From the NCBI GenBank assembly GCA_944389195.1, contig CALXLM010000053.1, positions 1 through 64,000 of the forward strand: a DNA stretch of 64,000 nucleotides. The letters are read 5' to 3'. Origin of the DNA: an uncultured Opitutales bacterium (GTDB taxonomy: Bacteria; Verrucomicrobiota; Verrucomicrobiia; Opitutales; Intestinicryptomonadaceae). Below the pieces are notes generated by a model, which saw only the letters and a program-made list of their open reading frames with translations, was not told the origin of the DNA and searched no databases. This document shows positions 18,370 to 26,682 of this stretch, in pieces (positions within the stretch are counted from its first letter, which is position 1; each line of letters opens with the position of its first letter). The position numbers and the translations under genes are program-made.

Positions 18370-18600
18370 CTATTCGCCGTCGTCGCCGATGGCCTGAACC
18401 GGGCACGATTCCATCGCTTCCGTGCAAAGCGCCGCCTCGCTGTCGTTAGACGGCTGCTTTTCCACAAACGCGCAACCGCTGTCGCTCATGGAGAAAAAGC
18501 CCTCCGCCGTAGTGGTGCAAAGGGCGCATCCGATACACTGCGAGTCAACGTAAAATTTTCCCGCAACATTAAATTCGTTTTTTTCTGATTTGTCTGCCAT
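18370..18600 (-). CDS. Small single-cluster [4Fe-4S] ferredoxin
   Basis: 76 residues, acidic. Cluster ligands are CIGCALC (Cys22, 25, 28) and the cysteine of CPVQAI (Cys66); Cys43 and Cys59 are extra and could form a disulfide, as in thermophilic and Fer4_13-type ferredoxins. It carries electrons in the cytoplasm; its partner enzyme is not evident from the neighbours. I start at the ATG 18598-18600 because homologous ferredoxins begin about 20 residues before the first cysteine. The frame extends 52 codons upstream as Arg/Lys-rich sequence that looks non-coding. Single-gene transcript ending at its own terminator. Confidence 0.88.
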   Translation of the reverse strand: MADKSEKNEFNVAGKFYVDSQCIGCALCTTTAEGFFSMSDSGCAFVEKQPSNDSEAALCTEAMESCPVQAIGDDGE

Positions 18601-18762
18601 AATGTTTAAAACCCTACCCCTCAAGAAGCTTTCGTCAAGTTTTTTTACATGTTTCAAAAAGCGCCACTTCGCGAAGCGCGCCGTTTTTTTCGGGCGCCCG
18701 ACGCGGGCAATAATCCGCAGAAGCGCGCGGCGAAGCGCTCCGCGCGGAACCCTCAAAAGAGG

Positions 18763-19800
18763 CTATCTTGCCATATTGTAAAGGAGCTCGCCTACGCCCT
18801 GTATTTCCGAACAATACTTCAGCCCGTCGATATAGTTGCGCGGAATATGAGACAGCCCGCATTGCGCGCCCGCCAGCATTCCGATAAGCGCGCCTCGCCC
18901 GGTGGATTCTCCGCCGATGTTTGCGTTTACAGTCACGGCGGTAATCACGTCGGTCCCGTACTTGAGGGCTATGTATATCGTCAGCGGAATGGCCTCCTCT
19001 ATGGCAGCGTATTTTCCCGTAGCGTTTACGGCGTCCTCGTCGCCCTTGTTTTTTATCCAGCGCCTATATGGAAAAGCAAGGCTTACATGCCGGTCGGGCG
19101 TCATGTTTTTATAGATGGCGTCCTCTATTGTCGACCCCCCAAGCACCTTTGCGAGAATCTCTGAAAGGAAAAACGCCCCGGACGACGCACCCTCGCCTAT
19201 GGTGAACTTTTTCAGCGCCTTCGATATGTCCATCTGGTTTCTGCCCGCATTTTTAAAAGTTAAAAAAAGCAGCGGGACAAATATTGCTATATCGCTCATG
19301 TGCGCGTCCGAGCACCCGTTAAGCTCGGGGTTTTTGCCCGCCGCAAGGTTTTCAAAATAGCGCCGGTGGATGGAGGGTATGAAAGTGTCCGAATGCGCGC
19401 CGGGAGTCGTCATTATTGCGGAGTACCGCTCCATCCACGCATTGACGTCGAAAGAGTTCGACGATGCCATCGACACTACGAGATGCAGCGCCAAAAACAG
19501 AGGCAGAGTATTTTCCCCTGACGACATTCCGAAATGCGGATGCGTTCCGCGGCGCCGCCACAATTTCGCGCGCTCTTTGCCTATGTAGTCGAACTCCGCC
19601 GGAAGCTCCGGAATCGGGAGCGTATGCAGCACGCTCTCGGGATGGACGTCGCGCGGCGCCATGTAGTCGGAAATATTTCCGTAGTCGGAAAAAATCATCT
19701 GCCTTGAAGAATACCCGTGCGTCGGCATCGACATCGCATCGCCTATAAAAGCGCCCCACCAAGCGCCGTAAAACCTGTCAAAAAACTCTCTGCTATTCAT
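18763..19800 (-). CDS. ADP-ribosylglycohydrolase-family protein with altered metal sites
   Basis: 345 residues with the all-helical ADP-ribosylglycohydrolase (ARH/DraG) layout: N-terminal FYGAWWGAFIGDAMSMPTHG and C-terminal NIGGESTGRGALIGMLAGAQ. Active members bind two Mg ions through TDDT near the N-terminus and GGDTDT near the C-terminus. Here the equivalents read SSGENT and GGESTG, so most metal-binding aspartates are replaced. It may use other residues, act on another substrate or only bind ligand. Start at 19798-19800 (AAAGGTGG eight to ten bases upstream); a GTG four codons earlier is less likely. Divergent from the WecE-type gene; no partner transferase is nearby. Confidence 0.8.
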   Translation of the reverse strand: MNSREFFDRFYGAWWGAFIGDAMSMPTHGYSSRQMIFSDYGNISDYMAPRDVHPESVLHTLPIPELPAEFDYIGKERAKLWRRRGTHPHFGMSSGENTLPLFLALHLVVSMASSNSFDVNAWMERYSAIMTTPGAHSDTFIPSIHRRYFENLAAGKNPELNGCSDAHMSDIAIFVPLLFLTFKNAGRNQMDISKALKKFTIGEGASSGAFFLSEILAKVLGGSTIEDAIYKNMTPDRHVSLAFPYRRWIKNKGDEDAVNATGKYAAIEEAIPLTIYIALKYGTDVITAVTVNANIGGESTGRGALIGMLAGAQCGLSHIPRNYIDGLKYCSEIQGVGELLYNMAR

Positions 19801-19973
19801 ATTTAACGCCACCTTTCTGTTTTCGAATCCAGTTTATTTTTTTAATTTTGAGATGTCAAGAATATACGAAAAGTATTTCAACATGCGCTCAAGAAAACCC
19901 CGAAGCCCAAATAATTTGCTTTAAAACCGCGGATAATGCGTTCAGTATCGGCGAAACATTTTTCCGTTTTCCT

Positions 19974-21113
19974 ATGAAAGTAAATTTTAATAAAATTCCC
20001 CTAAGCGGACGAGAAGTAGAATACATAAAGGACGCAATCGCCTCCGGACACCTCCAGGGAGACGGGCATTTTCTAAAAAAATGCGAAAAGTCCATGCGCG
20101 AAATAACTGGCGCAAAAGCCGCGCTCGCCACAACGTCCTGCACCTCGGCTCTCGACATGGCGGCGCTGCTGTGCGACATCAAGCCCGGCGACGAAGTGAT
20201 AATCCCGACCTTTACATTTGTATCGAGCGTAAACTCTTTCGTTCTCCGCGGCGCAAAACCCGTATTTTGCGACATACGAAGCGACACTCTCAACATCGAC
20301 GAAACAAAAATTCCGCGCCTGATAACCGAGAGGACAAAAGCCGTAGTTCCCGTCCACTACGCTGGTGTGGCGTGCGAAATGGACGAAATTTTAAAGCTTG
20401 CAAAAAAATCCGGGATAAAAGTTGTCGAAGACGCCGCACAGGGATTTTGCGCATATTACCGCGGCAGGCATCTCGGGACCATCGGCGAAATGGGCGCTCT
20501 CAGTTTCCACGGGACAAAGAACGTCATAGCCGGCGAATGCGGGGCCCTGCTGTGCAACGACGAATCGCTAACCGACAGGGCGAATTTCATACGGGAAAAA
20601 GGAACAAACCGCATACATTTCGTGGAAGGCAAAATAGACAAATACACGTGGGTCGATTACGGGAGCAGCTACATTCCGTCGGAGCTTGTCACCGCCTTTC
20701 TCTGCGCGCAGCTCGAGATAGCCCACAAGCTGACCGCCGACAGAATCGCCGCATGGAACTACTATTTCGACAGGCTGAGACCCGCCGAACGCACCGGATG
20801 CTTAAGGCTCGCGTGCATACCTACGGAATGCAGGCACAATGCGCACATTTTTTTCATTTTGCCCGAAGACGAAAAGACAACAAAGTCGCTGTCTGATTTT
20901 TTGAAATCGAGAGAGATATCGACAGCGCAGCACTACGCCCCGCTGCACTTGTGCCCGATGGCAAAAAAGCTCGGATGCAAAATTGAACCTTTGCCCGTAG
21001 CAGAAAAGGCCGCAAAGACAATGCTAAGGCTTCCGATATATTCGAGCATAACCCCCGACGAGCAAGATTGGGTCGTGGAATCCATAGGCAGCTTTTTCGG
21101 AATCGACCTTTAA
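19974..21113 (+). CDS. WecE-type DegT/DnrJ/EryC1 sugar aminotransferase
   Basis: 379 residues, following E. coli WecE throughout: VEYIKDAIASGHLQGDG, SCTSALDMAALLCDIKPGDE, VPVHYAGVACEMDEI, VEDAAQGFCAYYRGR and the PLP lysine in SFHGTKNVIAGECG. WecE makes TDP-4-amino-4,6-dideoxy-D-galactose (TDP-Fuc4N) from the 4-keto sugar with glutamate. Here it stands alone, with no other nucleotide-sugar genes around, so the exact product is uncertain. Start at 19974 by homology; the frame is open 42 codons upstream and no clear ribosome site is present. A bidirectional terminator lies about 270 bases downstream. Confidence 0.88.
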   Translation: MKVNFNKIPLSGREVEYIKDAIASGHLQGDGHFLKKCEKSMREITGAKAALATTSCTSALDMAALLCDIKPGDEVIIPTFTFVSSVNSFVLRGAKPVFCDIRSDTLNIDETKIPRLITERTKAVVPVHYAGVACEMDEILKLAKKSGIKVVEDAAQGFCAYYRGRHLGTIGEMGALSFHGTKNVIAGECGALLCNDESLTDRANFIREKGTNRIHFVEGKIDKYTWVDYGSSYIPSELVTAFLCAQLEIAHKLTADRIAAWNYYFDRLRPAERTGCLRLACIPTECRHNAHIFFILPEDEKTTKSLSDFLKSREISTAQHYAPLHLCPMAKKLGCKIEPLPVAEKAAKTMLRLPIYSSITPDEQDWVVESIGSFFGIDL

Positions 21114-21382
21114 CGTACCATCAAAAGTTCGCTTCCCGCGAAGATATTTTTATCGTCTTTATCGCAAGCGCCAGAGTCCTAACGTCGCCCCACCCAAATC
21201 GCCTCCCGACGCAAAGGCCGCATTATTGGCGCGCGCAACGTCCGGATGATATGGAGCGCAGCACATTTTCCGAGAAAGGCTTTTCCCGTTTTTTTGCAAA
21301 AGGCCGCAAAACCCGCGTAAAAATTTCATTTTAGCCGCGCCACATTTACATATCAGACGCGCGTTTATAAGCCCGCTGCGCC

Positions 21383-21418
21383 AAAAAAAACGCCGGCGCT
21401 TGCCGGCGTTTTTTTTGG
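21383..21418. terminator. Bidirectional intrinsic terminator
   Basis: CGCCGGC-GCTT-GCCGGCG is flanked by eight A on the left and eight T on the right, so it works on either strand and the A/T runs extend the stem to 15 bp. It ends the WecE-type transcript from the left and any transcript of the small minus-strand ORF from the right. Confidence 0.85.
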
Positions 21419-21444
21419 GTCTCTTCCCCGCAGATAAATCCTTT

Positions 21445-21567
21445 TTAGGATTCAGTTCCACTTTTTTTGCGGATTTTTTTCCTTTTTGCTTCGTCACCGG
21501 AATATCCGGAATGCGAACCGCTGAAGGAGGCAAAAAACAGCAGAGTCGCAATTTTTAACTTCTCCAT
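21445..21567 (-). CDS. Possible small exported Lys-rich peptide (40 aa)
   Basis: A 40-codon frame: ATG at 21565-21567, hydrophobic start MEKLKIATLLFFASFSGSHS, then a basic tail with KRKKIRKKSG and a TAA. An ATG three codons earlier is in frame. It ends 27 bases before a strong terminator, and an A/T-rich stretch with TTTACA lies upstream, so a short transcript is plausible. No family is recognised and no clear ribosome site is seen; it could be chance. Confidence 0.25.
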   Translation of the reverse strand: MEKLKIATLLFFASFSGSHSGYSGDEAKRKKIRKKSGTES

Positions 21568-21881
21568 GATTGCCATTCAGAATATATAATATTTTTTGTA
21601 AAGCATTTTTTCATTTATTTTTTTTAGTATTTTTTTCGATTTCTTTTACGCTTGCAACGGTGCCCGCCCCTAATGGCCGCGCCGCATGCAAACGCCAAGG
21701 AAAACGCCCCAAAAAACAAACAAGAGCGCTTTCCCTCAAATTTTTCGAAAGCGCCGCCTCAGGCTGCGAAGGTGCCAGCCGGGTCAAAAAAAATGCGCCA
21801 TCCCTCCAATGCGGCTCTATCGCGCCGCGCGCATCCAAAAAGCGCCTTTTCCAAAGCTCGGCCAAAGGCGACATAATTTGC
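21568..21881. other. Intergenic region downstream of the BMC operon
   Basis: No gene is supported. The block GGCCAAAG recurs at about 21861 and 21935 and once within the dehydrogenase C-terminus, so the sequence here may be decayed gene-end material. Longer frames on both strands have no motif and no ribosome site. Confidence 0.4.
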
Positions 21882-21905
21882 AATGCCGACAGAACGCTCG
21901 GCATT
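21882..21905 (-). terminator. Stem-loop 15 bases past the BMC operon
   Basis: AATGCCGA (21882-21889) pairs perfectly with TCGGCATT (21898-21905). There is no U tract in the minus direction, so it is at best a weak terminator or an mRNA 3'-end stabiliser. Confidence 0.35.
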
Positions 21906-21919
21906 CGAGAAGCGCCCAC

Positions 21920-22840
21920 CTAAAGCTTGGCCAAAGTCTGCCTAAGGGAATTTGCCGAATTGGAAAGCGCCTGCGCTTCCCTCGGCCAAAGCTCCAGCTC
22001 CACATGCTTTAAAACGCCGCCCGAACCGAGCATCGTCGGAACGCTCAATGCGACGTCGCGCAAACCGTACGCCCCGGTCTGCACCGTCGATACGGGAAGA
22101 ACCTCGCGCGTATCCAAAAGTATGGCGCGGACGGTTTGGGCTATCGTGGCCCCGACCGCGTATCCCGCGCCGCCCTTGCGCTTTATCACCTCCGCGCCGC
22201 TTTGCTTTGTGCGCTCAAAAATCCTGTTCTGAAAACCGACGTCGAACCCCTCAAAGCCCTTTATAGGCATGCCGTTTATCGAAACGGAACTCCACACAGG
22301 GAACATGCTGTCACCGTGTTCGCCCAAAATTGCGGCGTTTACCTGCGAAGCGGGAACCTTGAGCTCTTTGGCGATAAGCGCGCGAAATCTTGAAGTGTCG
22401 AGCATTGTGCCCAAACCGATAATGCGCTCCGCTGGTATGCCGAGCTCGCGTGAAGCTATATAAGTAAGAATATCCACCGGATTGGAAACCACAAACACGA
22501 AGGCGTCGCGCTTAAAGCCTGCCTCCCTTATCGACGCCAATATCTGGCGGAAAAGTGACACATTTCTGTTTACCAGATCCAAGCGGCTCTCGTCGGGTTT
22601 GCGGCGGAGGCCGGCCGTGATTATATACATGTCGCTGTCGGCGGCGCGCTTGTAGCAACCAGCATATATGCGCTGCCCACCGAGAACGCTCGAGCCGTGA
22701 AGCAGGTCGAGCGCCTCTCCCTCGGCGGCCTCGACGTTGGCGTCCATTATCTGAATTTCGGAAACCAAGCCCATGCATTCGAGAGCGAAAGCCGCGCACG
22801 ACCCCACTCTGCCTCCGCCGCCTATAATGGACACTTTCAT
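21920..22840 (-). CDS. Lactate/malate dehydrogenase family enzyme of the BMC operon
   Basis: 306 residues. The NAD fold starts IIGGGGRVGSCAAFAL, with Asp33 (QIMDAN) indicating NAD rather than NADP. Catalytic GEHGDS and substrate arginine in LDTSRFR are present. The specificity loop reads AGLRRKPDESRLDL. The residue matching LDH Gln102 is Arg80, as in malate dehydrogenases, so a C4 dicarboxylate or an unusual 2-oxo acid may be preferred over pyruvate. PV-type BMC loci usually carry such an enzyme, thought to recycle NADH formed by the aldehyde dehydrogenase. Its ATG overlaps the aldolase stop by four bases. Last gene of the operon. Confidence 0.9.
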   Translation of the reverse strand: MKVSIIGGGGRVGSCAAFALECMGLVSEIQIMDANVEAAEGEALDLLHGSSVLGGQRIYAGCYKRAADSDMYIITAGLRRKPDESRLDLVNRNVSLFRQILASIREAGFKRDAFVFVVSNPVDILTYIASRELGIPAERIIGLGTMLDTSRFRALIAKELKVPASQVNAAILGEHGDSMFPVWSSVSINGMPIKGFEGFDVGFQNRIFERTKQSGAEVIKRKGGAGYAVGATIAQTVRAILLDTREVLPVSTVQTGAYGLRDVALSVPTMLGSGGVLKHVELELWPREAQALSNSANSLRQTLAKL

Positions 22841-23886
22841 TGTTTGTTTATCTCCGAGATTATGGTTTGTGTTATTTTAGCCACAAGCTTTTCTGCGTCG
22901 CAGTCGAACCCTGCCTCCTTCGGCTGTTTCGGAGACTTTGCGTCGCACACGACCCCCCTGAATTCGTCCTTAGAATCGCAAAGGCTGCATTCCGTAAGCC
23001 CCTGCTGATCGACCATGCCCATGGATTTGCGGATTTTTACGAGTTCCGCCGCGTCCGTATCCGAAAATTTTCTCGGGCCTCCTATTTGGAAAGCAAGCAT
23101 CGACGTATAGCAGTGCGCCTCCACGTTTTCCATTTTCCAAAAAGCGGTTTCGACGTCGTTGGCCCAAGTCATTACCCCGTGGTTGACCATAAAGACACAA
23201 TCGTGGTCAACTCCCACTTCGCCTACGGCGTTCGCCATATGAAGAGTTCCGGGCGTGCCGTAGCTTGCAAGGCCCACTTGGCCTATGAAAATCTCGGTTT
23301 CCGGATTTACGCATCTCGGAGGCGTTTTCCCTGCGAGGGCGAAAGCCGTAGCATGCGGAGGATGGGCGTGGCAGCAGGCTTTCGCCATCGGCTGGCGCTT
23401 CATAATGGCAAGATGCGCCAAAATCTCGCTCGTGCGCTTGCGCCTGCCCGCAAGCTGGTTTCCGTCCATATCGACAAAACACATGTCATCGACCGACATC
23501 GAACCCTTTGAAATCATGGTTGGCGTGCACAAAACGATATTGTCGCCCACCCTCACGCTAAAATTCCCGCCGTTGCCGTCGTTGTAATTTTTACCGTACG
23601 AACGCCTGCCGAGATCCACAATGAGCTTTTTTAATTTCTCAATTTCCGGAGAGTGGAAAAATTTTTCTATTTCCGCCGGAGTCTTGGGGTCGTTTCCGGG
23701 AACCCACTTGTATTCCTTTTCGGGAACCTTGTACTCCTTTTTGGCCGGCGTTTCCGCCGCGCGCGGGCTGAACGCGCCGCCGCCAAGCATCTCCTTAGCC
23801 TGCGGGGTGAGAATGGCGTCCTGCGGCACCGAGCCGCCGTTGCGCTTTATTTCCTCTATATCCTTTGCAGTATATACTCTTTTCAT
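22837..23886 (-). CDS. Class II sugar-phosphate aldolase of the BMC (L-fuculose/L-rhamnulose-1-phosphate type)
   Basis: 349 residues. The FucA/AraD fold occupies about 80-300: GNGGNFSVR (105-112), general base Glu154 in TSEILAHLA, zinc ligands His173 and His175 in CCHAHPPHAT, and His236 in VNHGVMT. It splits fuculose- or rhamnulose-1-phosphate to DHAP and L-lactaldehyde. The first ~80 residues are an extension not found in FucA; VYTAKDIEEIKRNGGSVPQD with AILTPQAKEML resembles short segments found on other BMC enzymes and may contact the shell. It sits between BMC-P and dehydrogenase genes. PV-type BMC operons carry the same enzyme. Confidence 0.9.
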   Translation of the reverse strand: MKRVYTAKDIEEIKRNGGSVPQDAILTPQAKEMLGGGAFSPRAAETPAKKEYKVPEKEYKWVPGNDPKTPAEIEKFFHSPEIEKLKKLIVDLGRRSYGKNYNDGNGGNFSVRVGDNIVLCTPTMISKGSMSVDDMCFVDMDGNQLAGRRKRTSEILAHLAIMKRQPMAKACCHAHPPHATAFALAGKTPPRCVNPETEIFIGQVGLASYGTPGTLHMANAVGEVGVDHDCVFMVNHGVMTWANDVETAFWKMENVEAHCYTSMLAFQIGGPRKFSDTDAAELVKIRKSMGMVDQQGLTECSLCDSKDEFRGVVCDAKSPKQPKEAGFDCDAEKLVAKITQTIISEINKQ

Positions 23887-23894
23887 ACCTTTAT

Positions 23895-24200
23895 TTATAA
23901 ATTCCTATTGTAATTGTAAAAGTCCACAATGCCTACATTGTATGCGTCCACCGCCGCGGGAGAATCGAACGGAGCGGTCGCCTCGGCGCCCTCCACATAC
24001 GATATCAAATCGCCCTGCCGCGCTCCCAGCGCGTCGAACACCACCAAATTCGGCTGTTCGGACGATACCCCCGAGCCGGCGCATTTTCCGGAAACTATTT
24101 CCGACCGGCACAGCGGAGAGGCAATCAATAAAAATCCGTCGGGAAGATTCCCGTCTTTCTTTGAAAGCACCACCCTGCCTATGACGCGCGCTATTTTCAT
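23895..24200 (-). CDS. BMC-P shell vertex protein (EutN/CcmL family), copy 1
   Basis: 101 residues. It opens KIARVIGRVVLSKKDGNLPD, the OB-like first strands of the family, with later VVFDALGARQGDLISYVEG and the DAYNVGIVDF C-terminal strand. Pentamers of this family cap the twelve vertices of the shell. It has no ribosome site of its own and follows the previous BMC-P stop by six bases, so translation is probably coupled. Confidence 0.92.
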   Translation of the reverse strand: MKIARVIGRVVLSKKDGNLPDGFLLIASPLCRSEIVSGKCAGSGVSSEQPNLVVFDALGARQGDLISYVEGAEATAPFDSPAAVDAYNVGIVDFYNYNRNL

Positions 24201-24206
24201 AAAAAT

Positions 24207-24464
24207 TCAGTCGTCCAAAACGCATATTGCCGAGTTGCGAATGGGGCTGTGTTTGTCACCCACATATTCCCTCGCAGCGCTTCCGTCGGTTGATATGAGG
24301 ACGCGCGACCCCACCCCGCCCCCGAAGGGGCTGATGGCCACGATTATCCCGCCGCACTCGGCGCCGTTTTCGTCTATCGGCTGGCACAGGAACAGCGCGT
24401 TGCCCGACACGCTCGAATGTGCGTGGGTCATAACCATGTTCCCGACTATTTTTGCAATTTGCAT
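24207..24464 (-). CDS. BMC-P shell vertex protein (EutN/CcmL family), copy 2
   Basis: 85 residues from MQIAKIVGNMV, the family's usual first residues, then FLCQPID, GIIVAISPFGGGVGSRVLIS and the end strand NSAICVLDD. Starts at 24479 (ATG) or 24488 (GTG) would add 5-8 residues. The ribosome site favours 24479 (GGAAAG ten bases away), while alignment with the other two copies favours 24464. A vertex pentamer is expected. It differs clearly in sequence from the other two copies. Confidence 0.88.
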   Translation of the reverse strand: MQIAKIVGNMVMTHAHSSVSGNALFLCQPIDENGAECGGIIVAISPFGGGVGSRVLISTDGSAAREYVGDKHSPIRNSAICVLDD

Positions 24465-24512
24465 TTCCTGTTTAAGCATTTTCCGCACACTTTCCGAGCG
24501 CGGAAAAATCCT

Positions 24513-25964
24513 TTAAAATATGTTTAGGTTGTCCACCATTACGCACCTGCGGCGGCGCGTGAATGTCTTCGGGTTCGATATGCCTTCTCCGGTTGCCGTC
24601 GCAATCGAATACGACAAATAGCCCTCTCCTCCGAGGCCGAGCCCGCATGTTGACGGGCCGTTCTTTACAAACAGCGTCGTGTTGAGGGCGCGCGCCATCT
24701 GAGTCATTCTGCTTACGTCGAGCGAATGTATTATGGCGCTATGCTTGTAGTTGTGCTCGGCTTTCATCGCCGCGTCCACCGCTTCGTCGAAGTTTTTAAC
24801 TGCGACAACCGGAATCATCGGCATCATCTGCTCCTCGACGACAAAAGGATGGCCGGCGTCCGTGAGCGCGTAAAGCATCGGAGCGGAATCGGGAATTGAA
24901 ACGCCCGCGGCCTGCGCCAAAACCCCCGGATCCTTGCCGACAAGGTCGCGCTTGAGAACGTAATGCCCGTCCTTTTTTGAAAAAACGGCGTCGGTAAGCC
25001 TGTCGAGAGCGCTGCCGCCTATTTTCACGGCCCCGTGGGAATCGAGCGCGCGCATAAAAGCGTCGGCCACGCTTTCAAGCACGAAAATCTCCTTTTCCCC
25101 GATGCAAAGCAGGTTGTTGTCGAAACACCCGCCCGCTATGATGTCGGCCGCAGCTTTTCCCAAATCGACCGTATCGTCCACAATTACCGGCGGATTTCCG
25201 GGACCCGCGCATATAGATTTTTTGCCCGACAACATCGCCGCGCGCACCACCGCGGGGCCTCCCGTAATGCACATGACCGACACCAAATCGCTCTTGCAAA
25301 TTCCGTCGAAAGACTCGAGCGTGGGGTTTCCCATGCAGCATATCAGGTTGCGTATCCCCAAACGTTTTTCTATTTCGGCGTTGTACGCTGAAATTGCCAT
25401 AACGGCGCTCTTTACCCCGCCGGGATGGGGATTGAAAACAACCGCGTTGCCGGCCGCAACCATGTTTATTATGTTGCCGGCTATCGTGGGAATGGAATGG
25501 GTGACAGGTGTAATGGCGCCTATTACGCCGTACGGCGTGTATTCCTCAAGCATGATGCCGTGGTCTCCGCTGTACGCGTCGGGCTTTATCCATTCAACGC
25601 CTGGAACGAGCTTTACAATCTCAAGCTTGCCTATTTTGTGTTCGAGCTTTCCTATTTTAGTTTCGTTGTATTCGAACGTTCCCCATTCGCGCGCGTTCGC
25701 GACCGTCATCGATTTGACGATGTCAACAACGGCCTTTCGCGCCTCGAAACCTCCCTTGCAAAGCTGTTTGTAGCCGTCGTAAGCCGCGGCAACTGCGGAT
25801 TTTACGTCCGAAAATATGCCCTTTTCGGAAGTCGGGCGCGCCGTCGCGGGCGCCACGGCTGCCTTTTGCGGCGATGCCGCAGAAGACGGCGACGTGCCGT
25901 CCATCTGGCGTATCACTCCGCGGACGATTTGCCTGAGCTTTTCCTCATCCAAACTAATGTTCAT
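24513..25964 (-). CDS. CoA-acylating aldehyde dehydrogenase of the BMC (PduP/EutE family)
   Basis: 483 residues. Residues 1-21 form an amphipathic helix (DEEKLRQIVRGVIRQM) joined by an Ala/Pro-rich linker (22-47), the standard layout of an encapsulation peptide. The enzyme core follows, with GAITPVTHSIPTIAGN, VVFNPHPGG, the CoA/NAD region ITGGPAVVRAA and the catalytic cysteine in FDNNLLCIGEK (Cys287). In PV-type BMCs this enzyme oxidises L-lactaldehyde to lactyl-CoA with NAD inside the shell. AGAGACA precedes the ATG. It lies between two BMC-P genes. Confidence 0.94.
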   Translation of the reverse strand: MNISLDEEKLRQIVRGVIRQMDGTSPSSAASPQKAAVAPATARPTSEKGIFSDVKSAVAAAYDGYKQLCKGGFEARKAVVDIVKSMTVANAREWGTFEYNETKIGKLEHKIGKLEIVKLVPGVEWIKPDAYSGDHGIMLEEYTPYGVIGAITPVTHSIPTIAGNIINMVAAGNAVVFNPHPGGVKSAVMAISAYNAEIEKRLGIRNLICCMGNPTLESFDGICKSDLVSVMCITGGPAVVRAAMLSGKKSICAGPGNPPVIVDDTVDLGKAAADIIAGGCFDNNLLCIGEKEIFVLESVADAFMRALDSHGAVKIGGSALDRLTDAVFSKKDGHYVLKRDLVGKDPGVLAQAAGVSIPDSAPMLYALTDAGHPFVVEEQMMPMIPVVAVKNFDEAVDAAMKAEHNYKHSAIIHSLDVSRMTQMARALNTTLFVKNGPSTCGLGLGGEGYLSYSIATATGEGISNPKTFTRRRRCVMVDNLNIF

Positions 25965-26021
25965 TGTCTCTTAACTTGAAATTTTATGGCGCCCCCGGCG
26001 ACCCCCGCCGTTTTAGCGCCG

Positions 26022-26333
26022 TTATTTTCCGGCCTTGTAAAGCTCCTTGGAAAAGACCTCGACTTTGTCAACAAGGCCCACAACCGCCGCGTCTATCGGC
26101 AGCTCTTTCATGCCGCTTGTCTGGCGCGCGCTGGAGCCCTGGCAGAACAAAACGACCTGTCCCACGCCCGCCCCGCAGTTGTCAACGGCCACCACCGAGT
26201 TTTTGCCGTCCACGAGTGAGGCGGGGCTTCCGCCGTCAACCTGCAGGGGGCGCAATACAAGAAGCCTGCTTCCCTTTAGCTTGTCGTCCTTTTGCGTGGC
26301 GACAACCTGTCCGATTACTTTTGCAAGAAACAT
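26022..26333 (-). CDS. BMC-P shell vertex protein (EutN/CcmL family), copy 3
   Basis: 103 residues: FLAKVIGQVVATQKDDKLKG, LLVLRPLQVDGG, VAVDNCGAGVGQVVLFCQGS and PIDAAVVGLVDKV. This is the copy closest to the classical EutN/CcmL consensus. A strong ribosome site (CGGAGG) precedes the ATG, so it may be the most highly made of the three vertex proteins. Confidence 0.94.
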   Translation of the reverse strand: MFLAKVIGQVVATQKDDKLKGSRLLVLRPLQVDGGSPASLVDGKNSVVAVDNCGAGVGQVVLFCQGSSARQTSGMKELPIDAAVVGLVDKVEVFSKELYKAGK

Positions 26334-26362
26334 GCCGAACCTCCGATGCGCCTAAAAACGCT

Positions 26363-26653
26363 TTATTTTTTCGAGGGAACCTTCGGCGCCAGAATGGCTT
26401 CGGTATTCTCGTGCGGGCGAGCTATGACGTGCACGCTGCAAACGGTGCCGACCTCGCCGGCCGCCGTAGCGCCCGCCTCCACAGCCGCCTTTACGGACGC
26501 CACGTCGCCGACGACCGCCGCGCTCATATAGGCGCTGCCAACGTCCTTATACTGTCCGGCCAAGCTCACGCTCGCAGCCTTAAGCATGGCGTCCACGCCC
26601 TTGACGAGCGCAACCATTCCCTTTGTTTCCAATACTCCTATTGCATTTGCCAT
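26363..26653 (-). CDS. BMC-H hexameric shell protein, copy 3
   Basis: 96 residues: NAIGVLETKGMVALVKGVDA, MLKAASVSL, then SAAVVGDVASVKAAVEAG and VIARPHENTE. The pore loop reads YKDVGSAYMS, unlike the KIGSG-like loops of the other two BMC-H proteins, so its central pore should be chemically different. The tail APKVPSKK is Lys-rich. GGAAGGA precedes the ATG. It lies between the acetate kinase and BMC-P copy 3 genes. Confidence 0.95.
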   Translation of the reverse strand: MANAIGVLETKGMVALVKGVDAMLKAASVSLAGQYKDVGSAYMSAAVVGDVASVKAAVEAGATAAGEVGTVCSVHVIARPHENTEAILAPKVPSKK

Positions 26654-26682
26654 AATTGTGTCCTTCCGTTTATATTTAAATG

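Noticed and set aside
21159-21551. 130-codon minus-strand frame
   Set aside because: It reads straight through a strong bidirectional terminator and has no motif or ribosome site.
21611-21919. 102-codon minus-strand frame next to the dehydrogenase stop
   Set aside because: No motif or ribosome site; low-complexity composition typical of chance frames in GC-rich spacer.
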